A stretch of 64,000 bases of DNA from Diploptera punctata (taxonomy: Eukaryota > Arthropoda > Insecta > Blattodea > Blaberidae): positions 312,501 through 376,500 of the forward strand of contig JASPKZ010004956.1 of the NCBI GenBank assembly GCA_030220185.1. Reading direction: 5' to 3'. This document shows, in pieces, positions 31,666-44,664 of the stretch (position 1 is the stretch's first letter; each line of letters begins with the position of its first letter). The notes beneath the pieces were generated by a model, which did not search any database, was not told the origin of the DNA, and saw nothing but the letters and a program-made list of their open reading frames with translations. Both the position numbers and the translations under genes were made by a program.

Positions 31666-33295
31666 GTAGTGATGGGTTATGAAACAAAGTTTAACGGTCC
31701 TCATGTCGATATTTTGAACTGTTCTTGTTGAGTCTTTGTTTATTAGTGTTTACCGAACCCGACCCCAATTTCGAGCGATTTTATGGGAGTGAACATCCTG
31801 AGTATGTCTTCCATCGGAAGGGAAATAAAGACATAGGTCCCACTTAGCAGATTTACGGTACATTAAAAAAATCTCAGATCTGAAATAAGTGGCCTCTTAG
31901 AAAATGAATGACGGCCCCCTCATGCCTAGATTTGAATTGCGTTACTAATGACTAGAATTGTTAAGGAGTATCCTTAAATACTAACATATTTTAATCCTCA
32001 AAGCATTTCTGGCCAATTTTTTTCAACAGATATTAGAAGTATATGAACATACAGTGTTATTCAGAGTTCATATTCTGGGAGCTGTAGAGTATACTAATAA
32101 ATATTTTAGCGATTAATCCATATCTGGGAAAGTAATGGTTTAGCGATATAAATTATAAGATCAAATAAAATATTGCGCTTCCCCCAAGTCAATGAAGCAA
32201 ACATTTTTACCTCGTCCATCACGACTATTCCATTAGTTCTCAATATTCAGTCTAGATGTTATTGGATGCCAAGTAAAAAATGTACTGATTCAACTATGTT
32301 TGCTCAAGAATACTCAGTGTAATGTATTCTAAGAATTACGCTAATAGGCACATTTCTTTTAAAAAATTGAGTACATAGAACCCGTGGTATATTTGTTTGC
32401 AAATACAGGACACACAAAAAATAGAATCAATCCCCGACCTTATTGTTCAATGGCTTGTCATCTGTGAAGTAAGAGATTTCAAATCTTGATTCCTGCAATT
32501 ACAGTATCGAAACGGTGCATTTTCTTCATCGAATCATTATATACATAAGTCCCCGCTATAACTCCCAAAAGTGCGAAACAGTAATTCTGAATCACCCTGT
32601 ACAGTTAGAGTACATTGAAATTTAAACTATCTGTTATAACGATTTCGTTTCAGCAGTTCAAAAAATTTAGTTACATCTCGGCGAGAGAACATAAATCAAG
32701 AAGGAAATTGGTGAGTCGGTCTTTAGAGTTCGAAAGCAGCTTGATATACCTTTTTTTAATCAAATGACAAAATGATGAATGAAGAAAATATTTGAAAACG
32801 AAGTAAGGATTGTAAATAGTGTTGTGCATATTATGTTGTGCCAGAAACAAGTGTGTTAATAAAATTATTAATATTCCTTCATATTCTGGCCTGGTTTTAT
32901 AAAAAATTTAATATTTAACAAGTTATTATCAGCTGAGAAATATCTCCCAAAATCATGTGTTTGAGCCGTCACTATTTCGATTTATGAGTGAAGCCTTAAG
33001 ATAATTAATAATTTGAATTCGGTTCTTGTTGAAAATGGTTGTCATGCTCACCTCTGGTTCAAGATTGAATAGATCGATGGATTTTAAGGGTCTAAAAATA
33101 CTAACTATTGTTTTCTTGGAAAGTAAAACCAAGGGTCTCGTGTCATAGAACCTCAAACCTTCAGTAGGAGTTCTCTAAACAAAATGTATCTGTCTTTTCA
33201 CGCCTTCATTTGAATTGCGACGCTAATGATCTGAATTGTTAAAAACCTGTGTTGAATAATCATTAAGTAATAAGTTAAACCAATCTTTTGTACAA
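31666..33295. other. Unassigned region with a possible SINE scrap
   Basis: 31740-31990 (gagtgaacatcctgagtatg, aagggaaataaagacatagg) looks like an old tRNA-SINE body, but no clear A/B boxes remain. The rest shows nothing. Confidence 0.3.
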
Positions 33296-33299
33296 ACGG

Positions 33300-33490
33300 A
33301 ATGATAAAGCACATATAGTAAAGTAAAGTAATCCTACAACAGGCCCGGAGGCCCTTGGTGTAGTAGGAAGTTAAGGCTCCCACTTTTTCTAGACAATCGG
33401 CACTTTACGTCAGCCGCGTTGTCAGCCCTGCGTGACGGCCGCCTTTGCCCCCAGAACAAGCGTCTGGTACTCATTTCAGTTAGAGGCTGA
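33300..33490 (-). mobile_element. SINE fragment related to 27455-27897
   Basis: The minus strand shares gaaatgagtaccagacgct and ggcaaaggcggccgtcac with 27600-27650, followed by agtgggagccttaacttcct. No tRNA head remains in this copy. Confidence 0.65.
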
Positions 33491-34614
33491 GTAGTAATTA
33501 CATATCTTTAAACCTTTTTTTTTTTTTCCATTGCTGTAGTTTTAATTCCCGCCTCATAGATGACTTTACGTGTCACACGCCTCCCTTGCCTTACAGTGGC
33601 GTTTTTAACTTTAACAATGGTAATATAATTTTAACTCGCAGACCAAAGAGACAACTTAAATAAATAATCATTTGTTCTTACATTTCTTATTAACAATATT
33701 CTAAATAGAGGAAATCTGTATTATATCCATGACTTGTGGCAGTCACTTCATCGTTTTCCAACTGATAACTGGAGAGAGGATTCAACTTAAATCTGTGGTC
33801 AAATTGTTTGAATGAAATATATTTTTTTTTGTTCAATCGTATGCTATAATTGCCAATAATTTGTAAAATATCAATAGTCGATGGTGAAATCTGACCATAC
33901 ATTATTGCTGCTTGTCTCATGAAAACAATAGAATGTCATAACATGTGAGCAGCGTCCATTTTGTGTCATTCCTATAAAAAGGTGAAGCGTGGTACGTGGT
34001 GTCTGGATTTATATGCACGAATCAATCGTGAATGGCGGCCGTACAAATCACAAAATAATATAAATTCATAGAGCAGCATTATTGAGGTGCTTAATTTTGA
34101 TCCAAAGTTTCAGACATGGTAATTGTCTGCTGATAAAGCAGTGGTTTCTGATCCTGATAGTCATGTTGGTAAGGTACGGGAGCTTGTTTCTGTTCATGGG
34201 GCTGCTGTTACACTAGTCCTTGATTTTGACTCTGTGCTGGGAACATGAGAAAATATTTCAATCGGGACGACTTGGACGAAGCCTCTCGCATAGGTTATCA
34301 GCGTTTACAGTTTTTAAATGTCTGCGCGGGTTGATGTTACTGTAGATTCGGTAGCACATGGGACACTGCCGCGGAGCCTCCCATGGTACTCGCTCCACTG
34401 CCAGCTAACCCGCGATCACGCCAGCTACTGCAACAATTTAATCCAGGCATGTGAAATGCGCAGCATAATCTCTTGTAGGTTTATAATCTGTCAGGAAAAT
34501 CTTAGTTCAAAATTAGCCGATAAAAATATGCTTGCGGTTTTATCCTGGTAATTAACTCTCGATTATTAGTGCGCGGATTTTACAACCATAATTAATTTTG
34601 TGAAAATAATAATA

Positions 34615-34615
<1 letters not shown>
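33491..34615. other. Unassigned region
   Basis: No coding or repeat feature recognised. Confidence 0.3.
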
Positions 34616-34663
<48 letters not shown>

Positions 34664-34676
34664 CAATAATAACAAC
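34616..34676. repeat. (AAT)n microsatellite
   Basis: About 15 units, followed by a tRNA-like gtgttcaaacctggtatcg near 34730, probably a SINE scrap. Confidence 0.95.
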
Positions 34677-34819
34677 AATAATAATCAAGCTAATTGGATA
34701 AGTTTGAGACTCATATTCTGGAATTCTCGTGTTCAAACCTGGTATCGACCAATTTGATTGAGGTTTTTGTGGTTTCTCCTCTATCGTCAATACACAGTCC
34801 ATCATAATTACCACGCAAT

Positions 34820-36370
34820 AGAATCATTAAAATTAAATCAGTGCCCAACTTTCAAAAAACACACAACGAATATAATATAAACACAAAACATACCGAATAT
34901 ACATACAGATCTAAACGCGATATGGCATATTAACGTCTGTAAATCAGAATGAAATAAATATAAAAAAATATCGAAAATATATTAAACGTTTGTGATAATA
35001 TATATATGCAATCGGATAGGCCTACATATTCAAAACATTTACGTTTGAACAGTGTCTATCAATGTAGGCTATTAATTATATTTTCTCAAATATCGTGACT
35101 CTAAATATTCATCTTAGATTAAATAAGCGATTTTTAATTTCGTTTATTTTTATTTCTTTCCTATTTTGTTTGTTATTCCCGTTACTTTTTTTACTTTTCT
35201 TTACCTCGTTAATTATTTTAATAGAGACATATAGGTCTACACATTCACAAATCCCGAAGCTCTGATAAAATGCAGAAAATTCTCTTTAAAATGCACTTGT
35301 CCAAGGTTCAGAATGGAACCCGCGGATATCTTGTAACGTTGTTAGGAATACTGACTTCAGTACTAGGATATCTATCTTCTACTCTTTTACCACAAAAAAT
35401 ACAATATTAAAAATAACTTGAGCCAATGTTTATAATAGATTCACTTATTCAAATAAAGTGATATGTTGTTGACGGACATTTTCTGTGACGAGTACCGTAA
35501 ATTAGAATTCACTCTCGTTCCAACACTCTTTAAACGAAAGTAAACATACAGCTAATGACTCACAACAAATGTACTCTAATAGAAAATGACGCTATATTTT
35601 TCCTCTCCAACGCTTGCATTCAACTCCCCCTTCGAACAGTCCCGGTGGCCGCTTGGGTTTTGGGTCCGAGATTCTTACGATCAAACCCGGCCGGATTGAT
35701 TTCTTTTCTCTCGGTAGGAAAGTGAAGCTGTGAATCTCCTTTTATAAAATAACGACACTTAAAAGAATATCGATCCTAAAGAAATAATTGTTTACATTAA
35801 ATTTATCAGGTCTTTCTCACTAAGGTTTAATCGCGTTTCTAATTACACGAGTAATTAAAGAGCGTTATTGAATGAAATATTACGTATAAATGAAAATAAA
35901 AGGTAATATTATATTACATTTTCTTATTGTGTTCTACCACACAAATGAGCTATATTAATCAAAAAGCTAATATATAGAAAGAGGCTACATATATTGCAAA
36001 CAGATAAAATAAATACATAAATAAAGTTATCAGTTTTTAAATTTGTTTACATTTGATATTCAAAATCCAGTTATCAAATGAATAGTGTTATGGAATGGTA
36101 TGCGATGTCTTTAGAGGTTATTAGGGAATAGATGAAAATCAAAACTGTTAAGAACTAGGGAGTAAACAACCATGAATTTATAAAACTTGTCTTTACTTCC
36201 TAGCAATTTCACACATTTCTTTTAAAAGCTAAATTTTGATAAATACCGTATAGAATAATTGAATGAGCTCTCATGGTGTGGTTGAACTGTACAGCCTCCG
36301 GAATAGAATAAAACTTAAGTGATAATTTGGGTTAGAATTTTTATATGTGTCAATTAGAGCTCCCCAAAAT
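34820..36370. other. Unassigned AT-rich region
   Basis: Nothing recognised except a GC-richer tRNA-like scrap at 35638-35705 (ggtggccgcttgggttttgg ... caaacccggccgg). Confidence 0.3.
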
Positions 36371-36375
36371 AAATT

Positions 36376-36613
36376 AATGAGAAAATTAAAATATATATGT
36401 AGTCAATATGCCCATTTCACCAATTAATGTTTTAAAATGGTCAACAAGTTTCTACAGCCAAGCTGTCATTCTCAAGACCAGATATTGACTCTTGGCTGTA
36501 GAAAACTTGTTGACCATTTTAAAACATTAATTGGTGAAATGGGCATATTGACTACATATATATTTTAACATTATATCACCAAGAAGATCACTTGTGTATT
36601 AAATGAGAAAATT
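36376..36613. mobile_element. Near-perfect palindrome (75-bp arms) between 12-bp direct repeats
   Basis: Left arm 36388-36462 and right arm 36491-36566 are reverse complements differing only by one extra t in a t run. The loop is 28 nt. The arms read aaaatatatatgtagtcaat ... ctacagccaag. A 35-nt tail follows the right arm. The direct repeat aatgagaaaatt lies at 36376-36387 and 36602-36613, framing the whole as a 214-bp insertion with a 12-bp target duplication. No ORF. Foldback or MITE-like element, or an inverted retro-dimer. Confidence 0.8.
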
Positions 36614-36892
36614 GTCTGATTTTGAGAATGGGGGCAATTTTCCATAATTGTTTTAGATTTTAATCTTGTTTACCTTTTTGCCCAATTTTGTCCATAATCC
36701 CTCATTTACACGTCTTCTGACTGTTTTGTGTTACTTTTTAACATTTTTTTATAGTGAACTTGCCTGTCTTCAGTGAACAGAGGATAAAATAACATTTAAA
36801 TTCAACACACCAGCAACATTTTCGCTTTTTAAATTCAAATTGGAATCAATAGCAGTGATTTTACACATAATTTTTTTACAGGTAGCATTGAT

Positions 36893-38045
36893 TTTTAGTA
36901 TAAGACAGATTTTAGAAAAGAAATGGGAATATAATGGTACTGTACATCAACTGTATGTAGACTTCAAAAAAGCATATGATTCAATTAAGAGGGAGAAGTT
37001 ATATAGTATCCTGCTGGAGTTCGGAATTCCTAAAAAATTAGTTAGACTTATACGAATGTGTCTAAATGGCACAAAGAGTAGGGTGCGTGTAGGCAAAGAG
37101 TTTTCGGACACTTTTGAAATCCAGAATGGGTTGAAGCAAGGAGATGCACTATCTCCTCTACTATTTAATTTTGTACTAGAGCATGCCATTAAATCTTTGG
37201 ATAATGAGGAAGGCTTACAACTGAATGGTATTAATAAGCTGTTAGTTTATGCTGATGATGTAGTATTGTTGGCCGATAGCAAGGAGATACTAAAGACCAA
37301 CACGCACACACTATTGAATAACACTAAGAAATTGGGACTGAAAGTAAATATCAGTAAAACTAAATATATGGTCACACGTAGAAATTCAATATATAATGGA
37401 GATGGACAGCTAGTGACAAATGAGGGAAATTTTGAGGAAGTGGCTGAATTCAAATACTTAGGAACAATAATCACAAATAGGAATGAGATGCAGAAAGAAA
37501 TTAAACATAGGCTCAATTCTGGAAATGCATGCTATTATGCATTGCAGAGACTTTTGATGTCCCAACTCCTTTCAAAAAACGTTAAGCTGAAAATATATAA
37601 AACTATTATTCTACCAGTTATATTATATGGGTGCGAAACATGGACTCTTACATTAAGGGAGGAAAGGAGATTACGAGTATTTGAGAATAAAGTTCTTAGG
37701 AAAATTTTTGGACCAACGAGAGATGAACAGACAGGTGAATGGAGAAGACTACATAACAATGAACTACATGGTCTTTATAGGAAGCCAGATATAATAAGAA
37801 CAGTTAAGTCTCGTAGACTGCGATGGGCAGGAGAGTGTTGCACGTTGGAGCGGGGAGAATGAAAAAGACGTGCATTCATTGGAAGATTCTTGTAGGAAAG
37901 CCAGAGGGAAAACGCCCAGTTGGTAGACCAAGAATGAGGTGGGAGAATAACAATAACTATGATTTGAGAGAAGTAGATTATACAGGAAATGATTGGAAAG
38001 CATTAGCTCAGGATAGGGATGTATGGAGAGCTTATGTCCGTAAAA
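36893..38045 (+). mobile_element. LINE family A reverse transcriptase, longest copy
   Basis: A nearly intact RT runs from IRQILEKKWEYNGTVHQLYV at the 5' truncation point (about 36899) to a frameshift near 37840. Blocks: VDFKKAYDSIKREKLYSIL (first catalytic Asp), GLKQGDALSPLLFNF, LLVYADDVVLLADSKE (catalytic YADD), AEFKYLGTIITN, ILYGCETWTLTLREERRL, KVLRKIFGPTRDEQTGEW, KSRRLRWAG. After the shift the ORF from 37823 supplies GKPEGKRPVGRPRMRWENNN and LREVDYTGNDWKALAQDRD. The upstream endonuclease and RT fingers are missing, as usual for 5'-truncated LINEs. The 3' end stops short at agcttatgtccgt, lacking the last 40 bp and the tail seen at 56170-57055. Confidence 0.92.
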
Positions 38046-39560
38046 TTAAGTTATGGAGCTGGACATTCACAGAGTCGATGCCCAGCTGTAAGTGTCATTT
38101 AAATTGATGACCGACTTCCGGTCTCATTAGTAATAATTATCGCTTAGTTTAGACCTCACTAGGGCAACTCAATAAATTACCCTTCAGTCAGTGGCCGACT
38201 AGAGGTTAAACCCCCTTTGGAATTAGGAAGTGGTAGACCAATAATGTTTCATAGATTTACGTTAGGTCGGAGTAGGGGAAGATACCTTCTAATTATATAT
38301 AATGATTAATTTTGGCAACATTGTTAAGGGTTGTGACAATGTTAAGATACGCCCTTCTAAAAATGTATAACGAGGGCTTAACCAATCAGGATATTGGTTT
38401 TGGGAACTTATTTAGTACGATCTAGTATAGATATATGCCTAGTAATGGTGAGATAATGGTATGTAAGACTCCCGAACGAAGGCCAGTTCTGAGAGTCTCA
38501 CGACAAGCTGGGATCGTTCGTCGGCCAGCGAGATATTGGTCGCTTAAAAAGTGAGAAGGCCAGAAATAGTCGGCCAATCGAAGTGACATAAATAAGTATA
38601 AGTAAATTCTCTATCATTCGTGTGCTGATTGCGATTCAGGTAATCTGTTATATTTGTGTGATAAATTCACGACACATATATTTAAATAGGTTCCACTGAC
38701 GACCGCAACTAAAATAATAATTCTAAATCGCGATAATTCGTTGAGTTATATTATTCAAATAGGTCCATTGCTGACCGCGACTACAAGCAGTTAAATTCCG
38801 AAGAAATAATTCAGGAATATTATTAGGAAAGGCATATATCCAAACTGCGTACAGTTTGTGAGACTAGTGTAATAATTGTGATTGCCGGTGTGCTATAGTT
38901 TATCAATAAATACGTTACTATTAATATGTGTGTATATTGGAGAGCCTCCTACTGTACGTATAGTCCTCGTCGTTCCTGTCCTCTCACGACGGAATCCATT
39001 ACCCTGAGATTAAGAACCCCCATATGTAACCTACCGATATTTTTCCCGCTACAACTACTACTGCTACTTTATTAAAATATTTAACAAATTAAACTAGTGT
39101 ATCTGACAGGATACATTGTCAATTTAAAAATTAATTAAACTGTATGATAGAGCCTACATTGCGAACAAGCAAACATGGCAATTGCTAGAGATTTTTTTAA
39201 ATTTAGAGTTTGAGGTAAACCGTCACTTTAAACGATCGGATTTTTCTGATTTTTTTAGAATACATTCCTTGTTTATACTAGTAGCATACACCAGTTTCGT
39301 TGTGAAACATAAAATTGCAACTCAATAAAATAGATCAATTCATTCATAATCAAATAAACACTTAAACAAATTAGTCTAATTCTTGATAAACTTAAAAAAA
39401 ATAAATCTTAAATCCGCCAAGGCAATTTTTAAGTTTTCATTTCAAGCAAACTCCTACATCTAATGTTCCGATTTTTATTGTTAACGAACACGATCTTACT
39501 TTGTTTTTATTAAATGCCAAGTGCCAAGTTTGGTTTGGATGAAACAAAAATTCCTGCCTC
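38046..39560. other. Possible solo LTR (about 38320-39055), otherwise unassigned
   Basis: The stretch has LTR-like traits on the plus strand: a start tgttaagggttgtgacaatg near 38320, a polyadenylation-type caataaata near 38903, and a cccgctaca end near 39050. There is no matching second copy, no clear target duplication and no gag/pol. A solo LTR is only a suggestion. Confidence 0.25.
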
Positions 39561-39835
39561 TATAATGAACTACATGGTCTTTATAGGAAGCCAGTTATAA
39601 TAAGAACAGTTAAGTCTCGTAGACTGCGATGGGCAGGACATGTTGCACGTACGGGGAATGAAAGACGTGCATGGAAGCTTCTTGTAGGAAAGCCAGAGGG
39701 AAAACGTCCAGTTGGTAGACCAAGAATGAAGTGGGAGAATAACATTAACTATGATTTGAGGGAAGTAGATTATACAGGAAATGATTGGAAAGCATTAGCT
39801 CAGGATAGGGATGTATGGAGAGCTTATGTCCGTGA
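39561..39835 (+). mobile_element. LINE family A, 3' fragment
   Basis: Covers ELHGLYRKPVIIRTVKSRRL, RWAGHVARTGNERRAWKLL, GKPEGKRPVGRPRMKWENN and LREVDYTGNDWKALAQDRD, well preserved in frame. It stops at agcttatgtccgt, the same place as the copy ending at 38045, and abuts repeat Y. Confidence 0.88.
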
Positions 39836-39837
39836 AA

Positions 39838-40458
39838 ATTTTGAAATTGACGCAGGAATAAATTTGTTGACATAATACATATCTTTCAAAATCAAGTTTT
39901 CTGATTCTATAAGATAATGTTTGAAATGTGTGTTATTTTAATCTAATATTAGTGGTAGAACTTGTCATTTTCCAAACCTGAAAAAGCACGCAGCATTTCA
40001 CCAATTCGTTATTTAATGATTTGGTCATATTAATTTGTTTTATTTCACAAATTCTTTTGTTAAACCATACTTTGGTCCTTCCTAGTCGTAAATGTAAACA
40101 ATATCAATTGCATTCTAATGTTCTATATACCTTAAATGTATCCTATGATTCTTAACTTAAGCAATGGTCCGTTAGTCACGGAAAAGTATAAAAATTACTG
40201 TACACAACATAATACTCTTGGATTCTAAGTTATCGGTACATAACTACCAAAAACGTATTGATGACATTTTCTCGTATAGTCATTATTTCTTCCCGCTAGA
40301 GTCCCGTGACTGACTGACTTACTGTCATCTCATTTATATACCTAATACCAATGGCACAGTCAGCTGCTTGCTGCATTCCACTGAGGATTAACATAAACAT
40401 GGTTTTGGAAATATCTGGTAGACTGTTCGGCTCAGTCACATATGGAATTGCTCTATGA
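39838..40458. repeat. Dispersed repeat Y, short copy
   Basis: Matches 20785-21400 almost end to end (examples: tctaatattagtgg, cccgctagagtcccgtgact, gctgcattcc.ctgaggatta), then joins directly to cacatatggaattgctctat, found at about 22502 in the long copy. The junction is at ctcagtcaca, near the repeated gtcagtcaca motif of the long copy. Confidence 0.75.
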
Positions 40459-40650
40459 TGGCCAAATTACGTTTGTGGACTATTTGAGTCTTAAAGCTTC
40501 TTGGGGTGTTTCATACAGGTTAAGAAAAATCTCACCAAGTAATCATGTCCACAACTGGGGAAACTTCATCCAGTAACGTTGTCCCAACTTGGTTCGAACC
40601 CGGGCCCGCTACATCTGAGGCAACGACGTTACTATTACACCACATAGATG
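40459..40650 (-). mobile_element. tRNA-derived SINE, minus orientation
   Basis: Contains the B-box complement tggttcgaacccgggcccg and an A-box complement gaggcaacgacgtt, with the aagaaaaatctcacc body typical of the 19435/29035 family, more diverged. Confidence 0.6.
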
Positions 40651-41555
40651 GGCTAAAAATCCTTTGCTTTATAAATAACATTAGCAGTTTATTTTTGTGT
40701 ACCAATAAGTAACAATTATGGGCTATAAAATAAAGAATATATTTTATCAACATTTCCCCTTCCTTTTTTTATCATGTAAATTGCACTTAAAAACCGTAAG
40801 CTTACAGATAATTATAGGAATTGTTGAAATAATACTTATAACACTGTGCAGAATGCTTCTGAACGTCAAAAAAGTTAACGCGTGCAGTGGGCAGAACTGC
40901 AAGTGCACATAAATAAATGTAGTTTGTTGTGGACAGTGTGTACCCTCCCCTTTCTGTTACATCCTCTATTATCATCATTCACCCGACAAGCCTTTCACAC
41001 AATATATGTTATATCTGTCCTGTCAACTTTCACAAGTACTATTTTTTTTCTGTTTTTAAAACACCATGTATGCAGATACATACATTTTAAGCACTCTAAG
41101 GCACATTCTTAAATGCACTATTAAAGTTCTGTAAAACATAAAACATATGGGATTATTTTTTCAAAAGAATGCGTATTTCCTTCCTCAAACAAACTTAATA
41201 GAGACTCCTCCCGCCTTTAGGTTAAAGTGCATTAATAGCGCTTTAATCTCGTCATTATTTTCATCTCCCTTCTTTTGCAGAGCTTAAACCCCTTGGGACT
41301 TACAATCCAATGTGTTAGGCCGGTTACACGTAAATAGAGAGTAGGGACTCAGAACTATAATATAAATGTGGAGGTGGTATTTAGCCGCAAGTATTTTTGT
41401 AGCTCCGGATCATGCTATCATCTAGATTGCAAAACACCTCACTGTTGGCAGAATATGCATTTTGATATCTTCTTCTTCCTCGTCTTCCACATACAAGTTT
41501 TAGTCCTATTAGTCTGCTACGGTCTCACGTAATTTTGATATAAATGTTAATGTTA
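40651..41555. other. Unassigned AT-rich region
   Basis: No feature recognised. Confidence 0.3.
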
Positions 41556-41557
41556 GA

Positions 41558-41790
41558 AATGAGGCGCCGAGAACCATAAGGACCTAAAGCACACTGTTAT
41601 CGATTTTTTAGATTTTAGCCTGCATGCATGCTCCTGACATCTGTTTACCTTATGGTGTACCAGCTGTATCTGTTCTTTACGCTTACATTGTATGTATACA
41701 CTTTTACGAAAATCTGTCTCACCAATTTCTCTGATATTCGGTTCTGGGCCCATATGTTTTGTGTTTTGGACCCTTGTGGTTCTCAGCACC
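41558..41790. mobile_element. Small TIR element (MITE-like), about 230 bp
   Basis: Ends are inverted: left gaggcgccgagaaccataag, right (reverse complement) gaggtgctgagaaccacaag, continuing through gacctaaagcac / gtccaaaacac for about 32 bp with 8 or so mismatches. The flanks read aaat on both sides, a possible 4-bp duplication. No transposase. Confidence 0.6.
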
Positions 41791-42104
41791 TCAAATTATT
41801 TATTCATCTCTGTTTCCATAATGGCGTAGCTCAATGTCGAACAATAGCTCCTCCTTTGTTAAGAGTTAATAGACCAAGTTAATTTAGTTAGCTTATTTGT
41901 CCATAGATGTCATGAGTGGCATGCGGTCAAAACAGCGTCTCAATGAGACATCGAACAGGCAACAAGTATTACTAGGATGTTTGAGATCGGTAAATTTTGC
42001 TTTGAGGCCATTTTATTCAGGCTTAAGAATAATTTACGAGCCTGAAAATCTTCAGAATTGCGACCCACGGCTTATAGTCCTCTGGAGGACTTCCTTCTTA
42101 GATG

Positions 42105-42215
42105 TTTCTATCCTAAAAATCCATCGACCGCGGCCGGGTTTGAACACGCGATCCTCGGCACCAGAGGCAATGAACATAACTACTAGCCCACCACGGCCCA
42201 TATATTTTCGAATCA
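42105..42215 (-). repeat. tRNA-derived SINE remnant
   Basis: Minus strand: A-box-like gtggtgggctagtagttatg and B box cgtgttcaaacccggccgcg. Related to 16895-17045. Confidence 0.55.
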
Positions 42216-43726
42216 TTTTCCTGTAATAAAATATACCTCTCGCTACTGAAAAAATTTAAAATGCCATATAAATTATTTTATAATCCTTTTTTCTTATAAA
42301 AAATTACAAACAATTATTTAGAAATTTATGGATAATATATAATTGTCTATAAAATATGTTTCTTATTAAACATAGGAAACCATATAGGACATATTTCCAT
42401 TTCATTATCTTAACAGATATAAAATTAAGAATTTGCATAAATAAAATTTATTTTATATAGTTGTGCCGCAATAAATAATAATCAAATGTCTATAACACAG
42501 TGATAAAATACATATTTTTCAATGATATATTTGTATTTTAATGTATAAATTTTTCCAATATAATTATCATATTATAGACCAACATTTATAACAAAAGACA
42601 TTTCCAAACATTTTAAAACAGTTCCTACTGTGCGTTTGTATTAGGTACTTTTATTTCGGTGTTTTACGGTCAAAATTTGTGAACAAGGCGTTTCCATTTT
42701 ATCAGAGCTATAATGTTAGGCTTGCTAATGTATTCGAATTTAGTTTTTCAAACCTACACATCTTGTAAATTGTTGACGAATTTTTCACTCCTCCCTTGCG
42801 TAGTCATGTACCATCCCAGTTGCTAGGGTTCTTTGCAACTGGAAGCTTAGAGTCAAACCTCTTCTAATGGTGCTATGTAGAGAACTCTTCTACTACAGGT
42901 CAAATTTTGTTATAATTTTGTAACGAAAGTAATTTTGATTTTCAATCAAATATACAATCGATACAATTTAATATAATCAGTAGTAAAACATATAAGAAAA
43001 TTGTGTTATTTTAGAATATGGGTATTAATTCATCTCAAACACAAAGACAAGAATAATAAGTGGAACACCTAAATTGTCAAAACGTCCGTCCGTCTCTGTA
43101 TTTGGAAGTTGAATTTCCTCTCCAACATACGTCCCCTCCCCTAGCCCGTCAAGGAAACATCCAGTTTCCTGGATACATCCTCGACAACTGAGAAGGGAAT
43201 CAGTGGTTCATGAAACCAACCTCCGGCTACTTCCTCTTTATCCCTTTTGAATATCTTCAGTGGTGAGATCGAATGTACGTCCCAGTGCCAAAACAAATTC
43301 CTCTAGTCAGTTATACAAATGTTGCGGACCGCAGCGAAAACGGAATCTTGTATAACTGTTATTATTAGTAATCGTATGCTTAGACGCACATATAAGGGAA
43401 AAATTACCTTAGAAATGTGCAAAATTTGAATGTTTTGCTCATATTCATAATTGGCGTGTGTTCTATGTGAGTATAAATTGGTTTTGCACCACAAACTTAT
43501 TTAAAGTTCCTAAGGCTGGGTTTAGAGGACGTGCTTGCGGGGTAGGATATACTCCCTTTGCTACTCTCTGAATATTCTTATGAATATCTTTGATATTTTT
43601 AAGTTTATAGATGTTTCTTCATTTTTATAATTTCAGCTGTTGGCAACCCTGTTTGTTGTTGCTCTTTCACTTGTTTCTTAGTATCCTGTGATACAATATC
43701 TGTGTTTTGGTTGGTGGATAAAGAAA
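42216..43726. other. Unassigned AT-rich region
   Basis: No coding or repeat feature recognised in 1.5 kb. Confidence 0.3.
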
Positions 43727-44240
43727 ATGCCTAGATCTGCTGCAAAAGTGTTTATAAAAAAGTATGGAGGTCTTGGAATAATGAAAAAAGGCATTCCAAA
43801 TAATGAAAACAGTGAAAATATATCAGGGCTTGAAAACTGTGCACCTAATGACAATATTCAGAGTTTTAGGTTAGATGACTCAACACCACATACTAGGGCA
43901 GTACTACACAACAGTGCCTCTGGTTGCAGTTCTTCTAGAAGAAAATTACTTTCCAGTTGTATTATTGCTAATGAAGAGGCAGAAGTGCCTGAATATAGTG
44001 GTGGAAATGTAATAATTAATATTGATATACTTTCAGAAAACTTAAATTTATTCATAAAATGTAAATGCTGCAACACTATGTGATAGTATAGTATGTTCGG
44101 AGGACACATAGCCGGATATGGATTGGTTACAAAATTAGTTCTGAAGTATAATGCATGTGGTTCTCAACATCAATTTCGCAGTAGTAAAACAACAGAAAAT
44201 GTGTATGAAAACGACATTAGGTATATATACCGTATATATA
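43727..44240 (+). mobile_element. Mutator-like transposase, N-terminal part
   Basis: The ATG at 43727 gives MPRSAAKVFIKKYGG, then a Ser/Asn-rich region and GGNVIINIDILSENLNLFIK, KCKCCNTM. After a stop and shift near 44083 another frame continues GYGLVTKLVLKYNACGSQHQ and NVYENDIRYIY. This matches the N-terminal layout of the insect Mutator-like transposase family (Pfam Mutator-like domain): short basic start, linker, NVIVDxxIL block, then a zinc ribbon with CxxC pairs. The gene resumes at 47504; a 3.3-kb set of insertions lies between. Confidence 0.7.
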
Positions 44241-44664
44241 TGGTATTAGATCCCACAATTCGTTTTGATACTCATAGTGGCCAACCTGAGTAAGTTGACT
44301 CTGAAAAGAAAGCCATATATGAGCCAACAATTGACTATTACAAAGATAAATACAACAAGATAGTATAACTGTCACATGAGTGATGATCGGGGCAAGAGGT
44401 ACTATAGCAAGATTCTTAGCCAAATTTTGGAATTCCTTAGATTTGGACAGGGAGTATCTTTCTAGAATTGCCATCGCTGCCATTAGAGGATCAATTTCAA
44501 TTTTAAGAAACCATATTTACAAAATTACTTTATAGTATGTATATTTCAATTAGGCCTACAAGTTGAATTTTTTAAATGTATTTACAAAATGCTTTTCATC
44601 AATTACAAAAATTAATTGTCTGTATCACTTTGTCCTTCAGGCAATCCTCTAATGAGGAAAGTTT

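Noticed and set aside
37247..37516. Minus-strand ORFs over the LINE at 36893-38045
   Set aside because: Shadows of the RT frame; the same pattern recurs at 56226-56495.
38320..39055. LTR retrotransposon
   Set aside because: LTR-like words only; no second LTR, target duplication or gag/pol. Kept as a low-confidence possibility and not as a called element.
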